DNA of 64,000 nucleotides from Topomyia yanbarensis (GCF_030247195.1 NW_026683308.1:1-64000); one strand, 5' to 3'; positions 50,558 through 63,059 are shown, counted from the stretch's first letter. Notes: generated from the letters alone by a model not told the origin. Program-made: numbers and translations.

Positions 50558-51735
50558 TTACTCTTTAAGCTTATTTCGTATCTCAAGAGAATGCTCGGGA
50601 ATGATGTTTAACTGTTTGGGAATGTCAGTGTGATTGCTGCATATAGTTCGTGAGATTATCGCATCATTTTTCTCTTCCTCTCTCGTTCCACCGCCCAACA
50701 GATGTTTAAATATAATATCGAAAGGTTTTTCCACCAAAATGTATGCCATTAGCGCTAGAGGTAAGGTGATTAACACAGTTGAACAATACACGATGATCTA
50801 CAACGAATAGAATACCAAATCAGTAGTATTACTTGATTCCACACATACACACACATATAAATCAGCTTACCACCAGCCCAACCGATATCCTCATAGCTTC
50901 ATGATGGGTACCGACAATCGCTGCCATTACAATTAAGTGGATCAAGTAGAAGCCAATGCTCAGCCTACTGAGTACCCTATAGAATGCATTCTGCAGCAGA
51001 TTGGACATCCGAAGTTTCCCAAAAAAGCTACCCGGCTGGGCAAACATGAGCAGCAAGAATCCAACGCTCACAAAGCTAGTTGCGATCAGTCGAACAACTC
51101 CGGCGTATATGGACATCCACACGGAAGGTTTGCTAAAGTTGAATAGGTGGAAAAGTGGACCCGGTAGGCAAACTAAGACCAGCATCGGCACTGTGATATA
51201 CTGAAGCATTGTATACAGCTGGTTCGAAAAAGAAACTTCAAGGATAGATTTGTGTCATAGATCGATTTTTAGTTACCTTTGATTTTGCCAGTAGCTGGTC
51301 ATCCTTTTGCATTTTGTGATAGATGATCCCTACTAACAACCCACCAAAGTAACACAGGCAGTGCGTTTCCGTCGCTTGGTAGGTTCGCGTCAACCATTCA
51401 TCGTACCACAGCAGAAATGCTATTGACCTTGAAACAATACAGACATGTAGTTTGGAGAATGTACATCAATTACAGCTGAAGATTACTTCATATTTATTAG
51501 CATGATGGCGTCCATTGAGTTGTAGTACACGTTCACCATCGGTAGAATGAATCCGACCACAAGAAGAAAATATATCATTGGTCGCAGCAGACTATTGCAT
51601 CTGAAATTCGCTAGAAGATAATTAGTATTCTCGATTCTGAAAGGAAATGAGTTACTTCCACAGCACCATTAGAATCGTCAGCCCGACGATGAACAGTTGG
51701 ATATCAGCCGCCATGTACCATGTATGCAATAGACA
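50558..51735 (-). CDS. NRF-6-like acyltransferase gene B, last five exons (complete C-terminus)
   Basis: Exons on the minus strand: 51656-51735 (CLLHTWYMAADIQLFIVGLT), 51487-51600 (LRPMIYFLLVVGFILPMVN), 51277-51427 (YQATETHCLCYFGGLLVGII), 50871-51218 (LSRLSIGFYLIHLIV) and 50558-50797 (LALMAYILVEKPFD, then stop). Lengths 80+114+151 make 115 codons, then 116 codons, then 80 including the stop, with AG/GT at every edge. These are the second half of the multipass acyltransferase-3 domain with its conserved HTWY and VEKPF motifs. The first exon accepts phase 0, exactly what the exon at 63651-63989 donates (PEEQ then CLLHTW), as in other family members. A polar tail of about 45 residues ends the protein. 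Confidence 0.88.
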
Positions 51736-51920
51736 CTGGTAAAGAAACGAAAATCATTAACGCACAGCATACTGAGTTGTCCAACTATGGTAACAAGTTG
51801 TTGAATTGCATACAAGAAGATTATTTAATTGCTTGGAAGCCATCTGCGGTATGCTAAATTTAGACCTCACTTGTCTCACTATTTGAACTATAGAACAGTG
51901 CATGAAAATGTTTAACCTCA

Positions 51921-52053
51921 ATTTTTGACAGTTCAGAGAGCTTGTTTACATGGGCTTAGAAGTTTTTTATTCGACTCCAGTGCGAGAAGCATAATTCGAA
52001 TCGCTTTAAAAATATTAAGACCTTGTAAACAAGTTCACTGAACTGTCATTTTT
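51921..52053. repeat. Foldback element related to 12682-12790
   Basis: tttttgacagttcagagagc and its imperfect complement gttcactgaactgtcaaaa-type arm at 52030-52053; inner arms gcttgtttacatgg / cttgtaaacaag. It abuts the GCCTTTCTC repeat that starts at 52054. Confidence 0.55.
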
Positions 52054-52950
52054 GCCTTTCTCATATAAAGAAAGGCTATACAATCACTGTAAAAATCGAC
52101 TTTTTAACCGAGGCCCGGAGGGCCGAGTATCATACACCATTCGATTCAGTTCGTCGAGATCGGCAAATGTCTGTGTGTGTGTATGTATGTGTGTGTGTAT
52201 GTGTGTGTGTATGTGTGTGTGTATGTGTGTGTGTGTCATTTAAACTCACACAATTTTCTCAGAGATGGCTGAACCGATTTTCGCAAACTTAGTTTCATAT
52301 GAAAGGTATAACGCTCCCATAAGCTGCTATTGAATTTTTAGTTGATCCGACTTCCGGTTCCGGAGTTACGGGTTGAAGAGTGCGGTCACACAGCAAATTC
52401 CCATATAAACTGGTACCACCATGGTGTTCAAATGATGTAAAACATATTAAAATTGATGTAACATTACTCTAGTTTGCGGGTCTGGATCACTAATGATCAA
52501 TCAAAGCAGCTTTGACCACATTGGCCACCTATGACGGTTCATGACGCCCTCGGGGAACCCGCCAAGTTCCTAAGCTAATATCACACCCATTCCACAACGA
52601 ATTCTCTACCGATTTTTACGAACTTAATTTCAAATGAAAGATACAGTAATGCCATTGACTGCTGCTGAATTTCATTCGGTTCTGACTCTTGCTTCCGGAG
52701 TTACAGGGGTGTTAGTAAGGATACACTGGAATTTCCCATATAAATCGGTACAATCGTAATACCTCAGAGGCTAAAAACTATTGAAATGGTCACCAAATTA
52801 CTTCTAATCGTAGATCTAGATCACTGATTGCCAATCAAACATTCTTTGAATATATTGTCCACTATCGACGATTCCGGAAGTCCGGAATTCCGGGCATATT
52901 CCACAATTAAAGTCACATCGGTTCATCGGTGATGACTGAACCGATTTTCT
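52054..52950 (+). repeat. GCCTTTCTC repeat family, second copy
   Basis: Starts GCCTTTCTCATATAAAGAAA, has a (TG)n tract at 52170-52240, then tctcagagatggctgaaccg, ccgacttccggttccggag and several further degenerate rounds of the 'accgattttctcaaacc' module. The right end is unclear because a further copy starts at about 53268. Confidence 0.6.
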
Positions 52951-53267
52951 CAAACCAAGTCTCAAATGGAAGGCAAAATATGCAGTTGAGTATTGCGTAG
53001 CCGCCCCTTCCCCCCCCTCCCCACTTTGCCCTTACACCTCCCTCCTTCATCACTCCCCTCTTCTTGGATCACCCTCACGCCCAGATTTCCTTCATCCACC
53101 CCGTATACCGAAATAAGATGAAGGATTTCTGACGCATCCTCCACACCCACTCTACTAAACCCCCATTCCCTACACGTTCAAACGCATTCCACCAACCTTT
53201 GCAAATTATAATCATATGAAGATAACATTGAACTCATGCTTATTAAGCTAATTAAATATTATTCTTT

Positions 53268-54276
53268 TGTCTTTCTCATATAGAAAGGTTATGCAATTGC
53301 TTCAAAAACCGATTTTCTAACCGGGGCCCGGAGGGCCGAGTCTCATATAACATTCGACTCAGTTCGCCGGGATCGCAAAATATCTGTGTGTATGTATGTG
53401 TGTATGTATGTATGTGTGTATGTGTATGTGTGTATGTATGTGTGTGTATGTGCGGATTTGTTAACAAAATGTCCACATCGGTTACTCGGAGATGGCTGAA
53501 CCGATTTTTACAAACTAAGATTCAAATGAAAGGTATAATATTCCCATAGGTTGCTATTGAATTTCATTTTCAACCGACATCTTGTTCCGAATTACGAGTT
53601 GAAGAGTATGGTTACAAAACAATATTTGTTGATTTTTCCAAATCGGTTTCTCGGAATTTTCTGAACCGATTTTGACAAACTTAATTTTAAATGAAAGGTC
53701 CATCAGCTGCTGTTGAATTTTGTGTGGATCCGAGTTCTGGTTTCTGAATTACAGGGTGATACGTACGATCACGCAGCAAATCCCGATTCTAACGAATTCT
53801 GCGATGAATGTAAAAAGGTGATTTTTTTCCAAAATGTAAACACAACTGTTGAATTTGTAGATCTAGGTCCCCAACAGTCATTCAAAGTCTCTTTGGCCAC
53901 ACTGGCCACCATCGACGGATCCGGAAGCATCCAAAGTCAGAATAACGGTTATATTGGTTTCTCGAAAATGGCTAGATTTGCTCAACTTAGTCTCAAATGA
54001 AAGGTGTTGCGTCCCCAGAAACTGATATTAAATTCCATCTCCATCCGACTTCCAGCACCGGAGTTACGGGTTGTGGAGGTCGATCACATAGAAAACTCCG
54101 ATTCAAACCGATACCGCGATGAATGCAAAAAGGTGCTCTTATATATACTTACCAAGTGTAATAAGAATGAAAGACATTTCCATAAAGTTATATTGTACGA
54201 ACCAGCTATTAAATCATAGTTTGGAGAAATGAGAAAGGCACAATTGCACCTCTAGGTGGATTAAAACAGGTTTTTC
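53268..54276 (+). repeat. GCCTTTCTC repeat family, third copy with both ends
   Basis: Starts gtctttctcatatagaaagg, has (TG)n at 53380-53455, three rounds of a module containing ctgaaccgatttt / aatgaaaggt / gagttacgggtt, and ends gagaaaggcacaattgcacc with a ggtttttcc tail. It is a complete copy by comparison with 48505-49606. Confidence 0.65.
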
Positions 54277-54703
54277 CTTTATTATCATCATTATGAAATG
54301 TTCCATAGACAGCTACACTCATGGTACATAAGTGTCGCGGATGTAAAAACTGCAAAACTGGCTATTAGAAAGCATGAAATAACTGATGTAAACATGCGAC
54401 TAGCAAAATCAAACACACACCGCTCTATAATGGGACACTGAATGAATACACGAAACTGACATATTGTCAGTGTTTTATCAGCTAGTTGAAAACTGTGTAT
54501 GGAATGTAGAAGGAAAAAAGACGATCATTTAGATCAAAAAACTATTATTGGCGCAATCGGACCTTTTCAAAGAAGGGAATATTCCAAGAAAATCAGGTTT
54601 TAAATTAATTCAGTGTGTTTCTATGTGTGTGTGTGTTTTAGAGAGCAAAAAAATGTCAAAAAATACACTGAGCAGAAAAAATGTATAAAAACTAACTCAA
54701 AAA

Positions 54704-54871
54704 ACGAGGTAGGCGTGGCGTAGTTGGTAAATCGATTGCCTTGTACGCAGCGCACCCGGGTTCGAGTCCCGACCCTGCACAAAGGGTTAGAAATTTTTCA
54801 TAAGAGTTTTTCTAACCCGAAGAGGCGAATGACCATAAGGTTAAAACCTCTATAATCGAAATAAAAAAACT
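54704..54871 (+). mobile_element. tRNA-derived SINE with target-site duplication
   Basis: The head carries an A box (TGGCGTAGTTGG) and a B box (GGTTCGAGTCCC) spaced as in a tRNA gene; a non-tRNA body follows (aggcgaatgaccataaggtt) and a tail ending ataatcgaaataaaaaaa. AACTCAAAAAAC before and AACTCAAGAAAC after look like a 12-bp duplication with one change. The arms do not fold into a clean cloverleaf, so it is not a working tRNA gene. A truncated relative is at 3491-3546. Confidence 0.75.
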
Positions 54872-55501
54872 CAAGAAACAGGTTTGGGAAGCTACCCTGA
54901 TCCGCTAAAAAGACTACTCTTGCCCGGAACCTGATTACTCCCGGGCACTACATTACGGCATTACTTCGGGGAAGAGAATTCTCCGACGAAAGAAATTCTC
55001 CCGAAACCGAGCCAACCAGTGATTTCGGTGGAGTAGGGCGTCCGGTTCGCTGGTGCCCCGGCGACCCGTGACTGGTGGTGTCTCGTCGCGTCCGACTCAG
55101 TCTAGTCCCCGAAGGTAAATCTAGCTTACACCGACGGAAAGTTCCCCGGCGAAAGAACTTCTCCCGTTACTGATTCTTGTTTGGTTTCCGCTATAGTTCT
55201 CTTGGGCCAACCGGTAGGGTGCCATGGTTGGCCCGGCGATTACCAGTGCAGAATGCTGCCCGGTTCGCTGGTATTCCGACGACCCATACTCTGTCGCAGT
55301 TTACACGCTGTTCATCAGACCATTTCCGCTGCAAGGCGGTCATGATCTGCGTCACCACTCTGTTGACCGCGTTCCACGTTTTTACATCGCTTGGTATTCT
55401 GTAGATATTAACCTGGTTGATGTCCAGTCTTCCCGTTTCAAGCGTCTTCTTGCGTATCGCTTCGAATCTCTGACATTCGAAGACCACATGCTCCGGTGTC
55501 T

Positions 55502-58079
55502 GCGTCAACGCGTGATTGGATGGACTGTAAGTTGAGGATCAAAGGCCATTTCTTCAACTACAGCATCACTACCCACCCACACTGCCCACACGATGGGAGA
55601 CCCGATGACGAGAAGGAAGCGTTCTACGCAAAGCTGGATGAGGTGTACGACGGCTATTCGCAACGGGACGTGAAAATCGTCATCGGTGATGTGAATGCTC
55701 AGGTAGGACGGGAGGTAATGTTTAGACCGGAATTCGGGCCAAGCAACTCACACACCGTATCGAATGACAAGGGGCCAACGATGCGTGAACTTCGCAGCCT
55801 CCCGTGGCATGGTAGTCCGAAGTACCTTATTCCCCCGCAGAGATATCCATAAAGCCACCTGGAGATCACCTGACCAACGCACCGAAAACCAAATCGATTA
55901 CGTTCTAATCGACGGTCGATTCTTCTCTGATATCACCAACGTTCGTACCTACCGCAGTGCGAATATAGATTCGGACCATTACCTAGTTGCAGTAAGCATG
56001 CGCTTAAAACTCTGGACGGTGTACAACACTCGTCTTAGTCGGACGCCAAGGCCCAACATCGCGCAACTTCGGGACGCCGGGGTTGCCCAACACTTCGCAC
56101 AGCGGCTGGAAGCAGCACTACCCACGGAAGAACAGCTGAGCGCAGCTACTCTTGAAGATAGCTGGAGGGAGATCCGTTCCGGCATAGGAAGTACTGCTAT
56201 AGCGGCACTAGGTACAGCAATTCCGAATCGAGGAAACGACTGGTTCGATAACGAATGTAAGCAGTTTATGGAGGAGAAGAATGCAGCATGGGCGAGGATG
56301 CTGCAGCACGGAACGAGACAGAATATGGAGCGATACAAACAAGCACGGAACAGGCAAATCGCGTTCCTCCGGAGAAAGAAGCGCCAACAGGAGGAACGAG
56401 ATCGCGAAGCGATGGAGCAACTGTACCGCGTAAACGACACACGGAAGTTCTACGAGAAGCTGAACAGTTCGCGCAAAGGCTACGTTCCGTAAGCCGATAT
56501 GTGCAGGGACTTAGACGGCAACCTTTTTACGAACGAGTGTGAGGTGATTGACAGGTGGAAGCAGTACTATGACGAGCATCTCAACGGTGAATCAGCAGAG
56601 GACGAAGGCGGTATGGCAACGGATCTTGGAGCACGCGCGGAAGACGATCTCTGATCTCCAAGAAGTCAAGGAGGAGATCGGTCGGCTGAAAAACAACAAA
56701 GCTGCCGGTGTAGATCAACTACCCAGCAAGCTATTAAAATACGGTCGTGAAACACTGGCTAGAGCGCTGCACTAGGTAATCGCCAAAATTTGGGAAAAGG
56801 AGATTCTTCCGGCGGAGGGTGTCGGTAGCCCAATCTACAAAAAGGGTGACAAGTTGGATTGCTGCAACTACCGCGTGATACCACTACTTAGCGCCGCCTA
56901 CAAGATCCTCTCCAAAATTCTTTACCGCCGATTGTCACGATTTGCAAGGGAGTTCGTGGGGCACTACCAAGCGGGATTCATGGGTTGCCGCGCCACCACG
57001 GACCAAATATTCATTCTGCAGAAGTGCCGCGAATACAACGTGCCACCATATCATTTGTTCATCGATTTCAAATCCGCGTATGACGCAATCGATCGAGATC
57101 AGCTATGGCAGATAATGCACGAGTACGGTTTTGCCGTTAAGATAACACGATTAGTCAAAGCGACGATGGATCGGGTGATGTCCCTTTGTTGTTCCATCCC
57201 TTTGAATCTCGAAGAGGGTTGAGGCAAGGTGATGGTCTATCGTGCCTGCTGTTCAACGTCCAGCTTCTTAGCTTCGCCGATGACATTGGCGTAATGGCAC
57301 GGAACTTTGAGGCGATGTCGGAACCGTACATCAGACTGAAAGCTGAAGCCAGCAGGATTGGACTTGCCATCAACGTTTCGAAGACAAAATACATGAGAGG
57401 AAGAGGTTCTAGAGATGACAATGTGAACCTCCCATCCCGAGTTCGGATTGACGGTGACGAAATCGAGATGGTCGACGAATTCGTGTATTTGGGCTCACTG
57501 GTAACCACCGACAATGATACCAGCAGAGAAATTCAGAGACGGATCTTGGCAGGAAATCGTGCCTACTTTGGACTCCGGAGGACGCTCCGGTGGAACAAAA
57601 TTCGCCGCCGCGCGAAGTTGCTTATCTACAAGACGCTGATTAGACCGGTGGTCCTCTACGGCCACAAGACCTGGACTATGCTCGTGGAGGACCAACGCGC
57701 CCTTGAAGTTTTCGAACGAAAGGTGTTGTGTACCATCTATGGTAGCGTGCAGATGGAAGACGAAATGTGGCGTGGGCGAATGAACCATGAGTTGCATCAG
57801 CTGCTGGAAGAACCATCCATCGCGCATACTGCAAAAATAGAACGTTTGTGGTGGGCTGGACACCTCGTAAGAATGTCAGACGTGAAGATGATTCTTGAGG
57901 GCGACCCTATAGGAACAAGAAAACGGGGCGCACAGCGAGCACGGTGGATCGACCAGATAGAAGACGACCTACGGACCCTTCGAAGACTGCGAGGCTGGCG
58001 ACAAGCAGCAATGGACCGAGTACATACAGCTTCTGCATACAGCAAGAGGCAAGGCTCTAGCCTGAACGGTAAGGTGAGT
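55502..58079 (+). mobile_element. RTE-like LINE, 5'-truncated, inserted in the R1-like LINE
   Basis: Flanked by the 14-bp duplication ATGCTCCGGTGTCT (55488-55501 and 58080-58093). Both flanks are ORF2 sequence of the R1-like element, and the LINE reads across when the insertion is ignored. The 3' end finishes gcctgaacggtaaggtgagt without a poly-A tail, as usual in RTE-type elements. Confidence 0.85.
55530..58060 (+). pseudogene. RTE-like endonuclease / reverse transcriptase, frame-broken
   Basis: Endonuclease: HPHCPHDGRPDDEKEAFYAK and KIVIGDVNAQVGRE (about 55570-55710), a frameshift, then HKATWRSPDQRTENQIDYVL and ANIDSDHYLVAVSMRLKL (to about 56010). A basic linker (QMEEKNAAW type) follows, a stop near 56490, then LKNNKAAGVDQLPSKLLKYG (56690-56750), another stop, DCCNYRVIPLLSAAYKILSK, HLFIDFKSAYDAIDRDQLWQ (57055-57110), RRGLRQGDGLSCLLFNVQLL and FADDIGVMARNF (57270-57310), then the C-terminal IDGDEIEMVDEFVYLGSLV and RAQRARWIDQIEDD. 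The motifs match the RTE-type proteins common in mosquito genomes, which use target-primed reverse transcription. At least three disabling changes and a deletion before FADD make this copy inactive. Confidence 0.8.
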
Positions 58080-58701
58080 ATGCTCCGGTGTCTCCTCGAT
58101 GTTTTCAAACTCCAGGCCTAACGGTTACATTGCGTGCCCGAACCGATGGACATACTTCCATGTGAGGTTCCTATCGGACCATGGCTGCGACAGGTTTGGG
58201 ATGCTTTTCTTTCTCCGTATTTTCCCATTCCTGCTGCCACCTCGCCATCGAATTTATTTTCATCATCTTCCACACGTTTCTGGTGTTTCTCCGGTTCTAG
58301 CACTCGATATCCTCTGCCAAGGTGATGCAGATGGGGATCATCCCGGCGATAGCGCCTACTACCTCCAACGATATTGTTCTGAATGCGCTTGAGACTCATA
58401 CGGCCATTAACTGAAACGTCCTATGCAGATTTTCGTGGTTCCGCTTGGTTTTCAGCGCCGCATCCTAGGCAGGAACTCCACATCGCAGTATCGATGGCGA
58501 TACACTAGATAAGAGACGTATCGTGCTGCTTTTAGGACCGCCGATGTTTGGCATGGTCCTCGCTATTGCGTTCGTTGCCTTCGCCGGCATTTCGTAGGCG
58601 TAGTCGACGTGATTGTTGAAGCTCAACCGGTCATCGATTATCAGTGTACGCGTAAATGCAATCACGTGCCCTCCGACGATCTGCATCAGCTGAACCGCTT
58701 T

Positions 58702-58961
58702 GGGACCATTCATAAATTACGTAACGCAAAAATTGCCCAAAATTGACTCCCCCCTCCCCCTATGTAACAAATTGTCACAAATTTTTCCATCCCCCCCTCC
58801 CCTGTTACGTAACAAATTCCAAGAAAAAATTTTTTTTCTTCGATGGAAACATGTTACGTAACGATCTAGTTAACACCCCCTCCCGCCTATGTCACAACTT
58901 GTCACATCTTGTCGTACCCCCCCTCCCCCCTAAAAGCGTTACGTAATTTATGAATGGTCCC
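58702..58961. mobile_element. 260-bp MITE with perfect 26-bp TIRs inserted in the R1-like LINE
   Basis: GGGACCATTCATAAATTACG and six more bases (58702-58727) are exactly inverted at 58936-58961. TTT flanks both sides (58699-58701 and 58962-58964). Removing the element and one TTT restores the LINE frame across HHKTELLLVSHCK and AVQLMQIVGG. The 3-bp duplication hints at PIF/Harbinger or CACTA parentage. Confidence 0.85.
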
Positions 58962-61900
58962 TTTGCAGTGGCTGACCAACAACAGCTCCGTCTTGTGGTG
59001 AGCTATTTGCAGCTTGATCCCGTTCATCCAGTTCTCGATCGCATCTATTGTCTCCGTCACCGATACCTCCACTTTTTCAAGTGTCTCGCCCATCACCGTT
59101 GGTGACACGTCGTTCGTGAAACCCACGATTTTCACTTTCCTGAGCAGGTGCTGTGTTAGGACTTCATGAGGTCCCATTCCAAAGAGTTGTACCAAGAATG
59201 GAGCCTCAGGGTTAACCCGCTGTCACTCGCATTGACTTCTGCCCTTCGTTAGTCTCGTACAGCACCACTCTGCCGTGAAAGTAGCTCTTCAGGATCTGCC
59301 ATAGATAGTCGGGAACCCTCATTCTGTGCAGTGCTGTAGCAATGGCTTTCCACCTATCGTTACCTATCTATCGTTACCATAGCGCAGTATCGATCTCGTC
59401 TTCGCTTCCGTTTAGATGCCTTCTCCGAACTCTTGCGCACTGTCCAAATTGCCTCCACTGTCGATATTCTTTTGCGGAATCTGAACTGCGTCTTAGACAG
59501 TTCGCGCTCGTCCTCCGAGCATTCCATAGACCTATTGATAATAATTCTTTCTAGAAGTTTTCGGAGTGTATCCAGCAATCATATAGGTTTATACGAGGCC
59601 GGATTGTCCGGTGGCTTCCCTGAATTTGGCAGCAGCACCAGCTTCTGTACCTTCCGTGTTTCGGGGAAGTTACCTTCATTTGGACACTTCGGCAGCACCA
59701 TCCTAAACATGTCCGGGTATACCAGATCACAGCTTTCAGCACAACGTTTGGTATTCATTGCGGACTGGGGGCTTCCTTTGGTTTAAGGCGCTTCGATGCT
59801 TCTGCGAGCTCATCGTTAGTCATTTGCCGATCGTCCGTGTTTGCTCCTTCTTCTTTACCGTACTGTGTCGTTGGCCATGTAGATGGATCGTGTTTCGGGA
59901 AGAGACCCTCAACGATTATCTTCAGCTTTTTCGGGCACATTTCGCTTGGCGTGGACGAAGCCTTCACGACTCGAGATTGGCGTCTTTTTCTCGGCTCAGC
60001 TCCTTGTGGCCGACTGACTTGCTAAGCTTGATCTTCCGTTTTAAAGTATCCCTAGCTTTCAGAAACGCTGCCTTGTGCTTCGCTGTACCTGCTCCGACAT
60101 TGCTCTCGAAGCCCGCCTTCTGGATCTAACAGAAGCAGCGCGCATCGATCTGAGTATATCGTTCCACCAGTAAGCTAGACGCCGTCTATTGCGTGACTTC
60201 AGTTTTCGCGGCATTGTGGCGTCACAAGCCATCACAATCGTTCGTGTTAGATGGGCTGCATTGACGTTCTCGGTCCCGCTGTCCGGCCGAAGTGCCTCAA
60301 TTGAGAGGACTATGTTGAAGGCTTTCGTCTTCCATTTTCGCTCGCCGGTCATCCTTCGCCGTGCTACATCAGAGTTCCGATAGCTGATATGGTAGCAAAT
60401 CGCCTGATGGTCGGCATGGGTATACTGCTCGCATACTCTCCTGTCTATGTTTGCCGTCAGTGAAGGATTACAGAATGCGACGTCGATGATAGACTCCATC
60501 GCGTCTCTCTGAAATGTGCTAACGGAACCTTCATTGCACAATCATATTTTGCTAGAACTTCCTGCAGGATGCTGGGTACTCTACTGCCCCACTCCCAGGC
60601 ATTGAAGTCACCACCAATGACTACCAGCTTTCGGCCGATCAACTGCTCAGTAACTGCTCCAGCATTAGGCTGAACTACTCCACTGTCCACCTTTGAGGAG
60701 CGTAACAGCTACGCACAAAGACGCCGTTGATTTTAGCAATCACGAAGCCTTCGTATGAGCAATCTACCACTTCTTGAATGGGTATCGTAGCCGTTCCCTT
60801 TCTATCCTTCACTCAGCTACCGTTATCAGCAGGACCCGATACGGCTTTCCAATTAAAATCATGTCACACATCGTTTCTGTCGTGGACTGCCACAGCAGTT
60901 GCAGTGCGGTTTCACAGGGATTCAAATTTACCTGGGTTATCTCCATTACCATCTTCTAGAAAGAGCATTTGAAGCCCCGGCTCTGCGTGCAGTCTCTCAC
61001 AAGATGACCCGTCTACCCGCATTTCTAGCACATTCTTGATCTAGCCGGGCCCTTTCAAGCTACTGCCAAATGCCTAAAACCCAACCACTTAGAACATTTC
61101 TCTGTTTGTTGATTCAGTCGTAGTGCGGCTCTCAATCGCATCTCGAACTTTGCCTACCTCAAGCGCCTTGTAAGCAGACATTACCGGTACACGAAACCAT
61201 CGCTGTCTGAGTTCCTCCGTGCCCCTTCTTTAACCGTCATCGTCGTGGGCACCTCGCTCAGGTTGCTGCTGCTGTGCACCTCTCAGCTGGTCTTCCGTCG
61301 TGATCTCATCCAGGTCCTTGCATACAATCACCGTATCCGGCCCTAATGCTTTAACTTCTGCCTCTTCACCCAGCGATTTGGCCAAAATTTCCTGCATAAT
61401 CGAGCTATTAACCGTGGGATCCTCCGTCAACTCGAAGTGCGTCTCATGTTTTTGGGTACGGCCTGGTTCTTACCACGTTGTCCTCCAAATCCCTTAGCTC
61501 TGGATCATCTCTGACATTCTTGAGGAGCGCTGCATACGTCGTCGCGTCATTGGCTTTGATGAGTATGGCTTCTTTCTTGGGCGCTTTCTGATGAGCTGGA
61601 GTTTTTCCTTTCTTCTGCTCCACTTTTCTCTCCTACTTCCGCGTTTGCTGCTTCTTGTGTTTCTCCCTCCGACCTACAACGGTACTCCAGTTATATCCCT
61701 GTTGAGTGGCATGCTGCACTTCGGCAGTAAGAGTGTTCTCGCGCGTTTGCCTCTTGGGCCGGCTGGTTCTCCGACTGGCGAGGTTCTTGCCCTCTTTGGA
61801 GTCACGGATTCCTTTGCTTCGGGGAGGGAGAAGACAGCAGCCTTAGCCGACGCCAATTCTCGTTCAGCTGCATCAGTCAGTCCTCAGCGTTGCCGTGTCA

Positions 61901-61999
61901 TACTTCTTCACGGCAGACACTAGCGCCTTTCGGATTCTGAGAACTATCTCCTTAATTTATAGACATTGTTTCTCGCGTCCACAAACTTGTGGAGCTCCT

Positions 62000-63050
62000 C
62001 CGCCAAGCACTTCGCTGCCACTACTTTTGGCTTCTGTGGAGTGTAACTCATCCCGCTCTGCTCTCTCTGGCTGTTGTTACTGCTTGTTCTTGTTCGCCGC
62101 GCCTGTACCGTATGTTGTTTTTCTCCATTTCATTGGGTCCCAACTCCGGGCCACTATCTCCACTCGTTGTACATAGTCACCTCTTATGATCCCATGATTA
62201 TCTATGAAGCAGGGAGGTCATGCTAGGGTTGAGACTATCCTTCATAGTGTTCAAGGCCGGGTCGCGTAAAATCGGGAATGTTCCAACCGAACCTAGTGCC
62301 ACCAACTAAATGTTGAGAAGTTTTGAACAACCTGCCAGGGTTTTGTTGGGACGAAGGCAGCCGTGCTGTTAGCCCACTTGCCATTTCAAGTCGGTATCAT
62401 CCTTCCTTACTCAGGGAGTAGGACACCATACCTGTCAGCCAAAAGTCGCCGTCCAATTCGATATCCGTGTCCTGTCCGTTGACGTTCGCCATGGCCAGTA
62501 TGTCATAATCAGGACGTTACTGGCGTCGATCCTGATCTGCCGGTTGGCACTCTGGTTGGGCTGGGGTGTCTTTATTGCGATGATCTTAGAGTACTGGAAT
62601 GTTAGGATCTTGGCAGAAGTGGCACAGACTCGCTTCGTCGGAGTTATAGCTTTTTAGGGGTTTAGAAGAGCCCAATCCCAGGGGCGGCGAAATACTTTAC
62701 GCCCGAGTGGGTAGAAAGCATAGGGTGAGGGGTCCATTAGTAAGGATTGTTTTCCTTTTCCCAATGCACACGCTTACATTACATTCACATTAAATCACGT
62801 TCGTTTATGCAAATGGAATTGTGGTACTTTGATGTTTTCAAATGTGTGTAGTGCGAGATATATGCGTTGCTCATCTAAATTTTTCGAAATTGTTCAAAAT
62901 TTCGAGTGGGTAATTACCCACTCGGTTATTTTCGAGTGGGTAATACTACCCATACTACCCACGCTTTCCGCCGGCTCTGCCCAATCCAACCCCCCCTTCA
63001 TATCCTAGCAAGACTCCCTATCTCGCAGAAGGTCTGGGGGAAGGTGGAAG
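62000..63050. other. Probable LINE leader and flanking intron; no gene seen
   Basis: 62000-62700 may be the 5' leader of the R1-like LINE (minus strand), judged only from position. 62900-62970 holds inverted gagtgggtaattacccactc and related units. Nothing else is recognised. Confidence 0.35.
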
Positions 63051-63059
63051 GGTCGTTAA

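Larger units (their letters stand above)
54885..62000 (-). mobile_element. Degenerate R1-like LINE (no RNase H), interrupted by two later insertions
   Basis: Read on the minus strand: ORF1 remnants at about 61856-60960 (IMQEILAKSLGEEAEVKALG, then broken CCHC knuckles near 61110-60990); endonuclease at 60690-60060 (VVIGGDFNAWEWGSR, then CEQYTHADHQAICYHISYR); reverse transcriptase at about 59967-58465 (DELAEASKRLKPKEAPSP, ENWMNGIKLQIAHHKTELLL); C-terminal block at 58400-58094 (AGMIPICITLAEDIEC in a shifted frame) continuing at 55501-55190 (ETPEHVVFECQRF, then VTQIMTALQRKWSDEQR). Many shifts and stops make it dead. An RTE-like LINE (55502-58079) and a MITE (58702-58961) have inserted. The whole sits in the 12-kb intron of gene B. 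The 5' end is approximate. Confidence 0.75.

Noticed and set aside
54711..54785. Functional tRNA gene
   Set aside because: A and B boxes are present, but the acceptor stem does not pair cleanly, a SINE body and A-rich tail follow, and a flanking duplication is visible.
55224..55535. Plus-strand 103-codon frame
   Set aside because: Antisense shadow of the R1-like ORF2 C-terminus on the minus strand.
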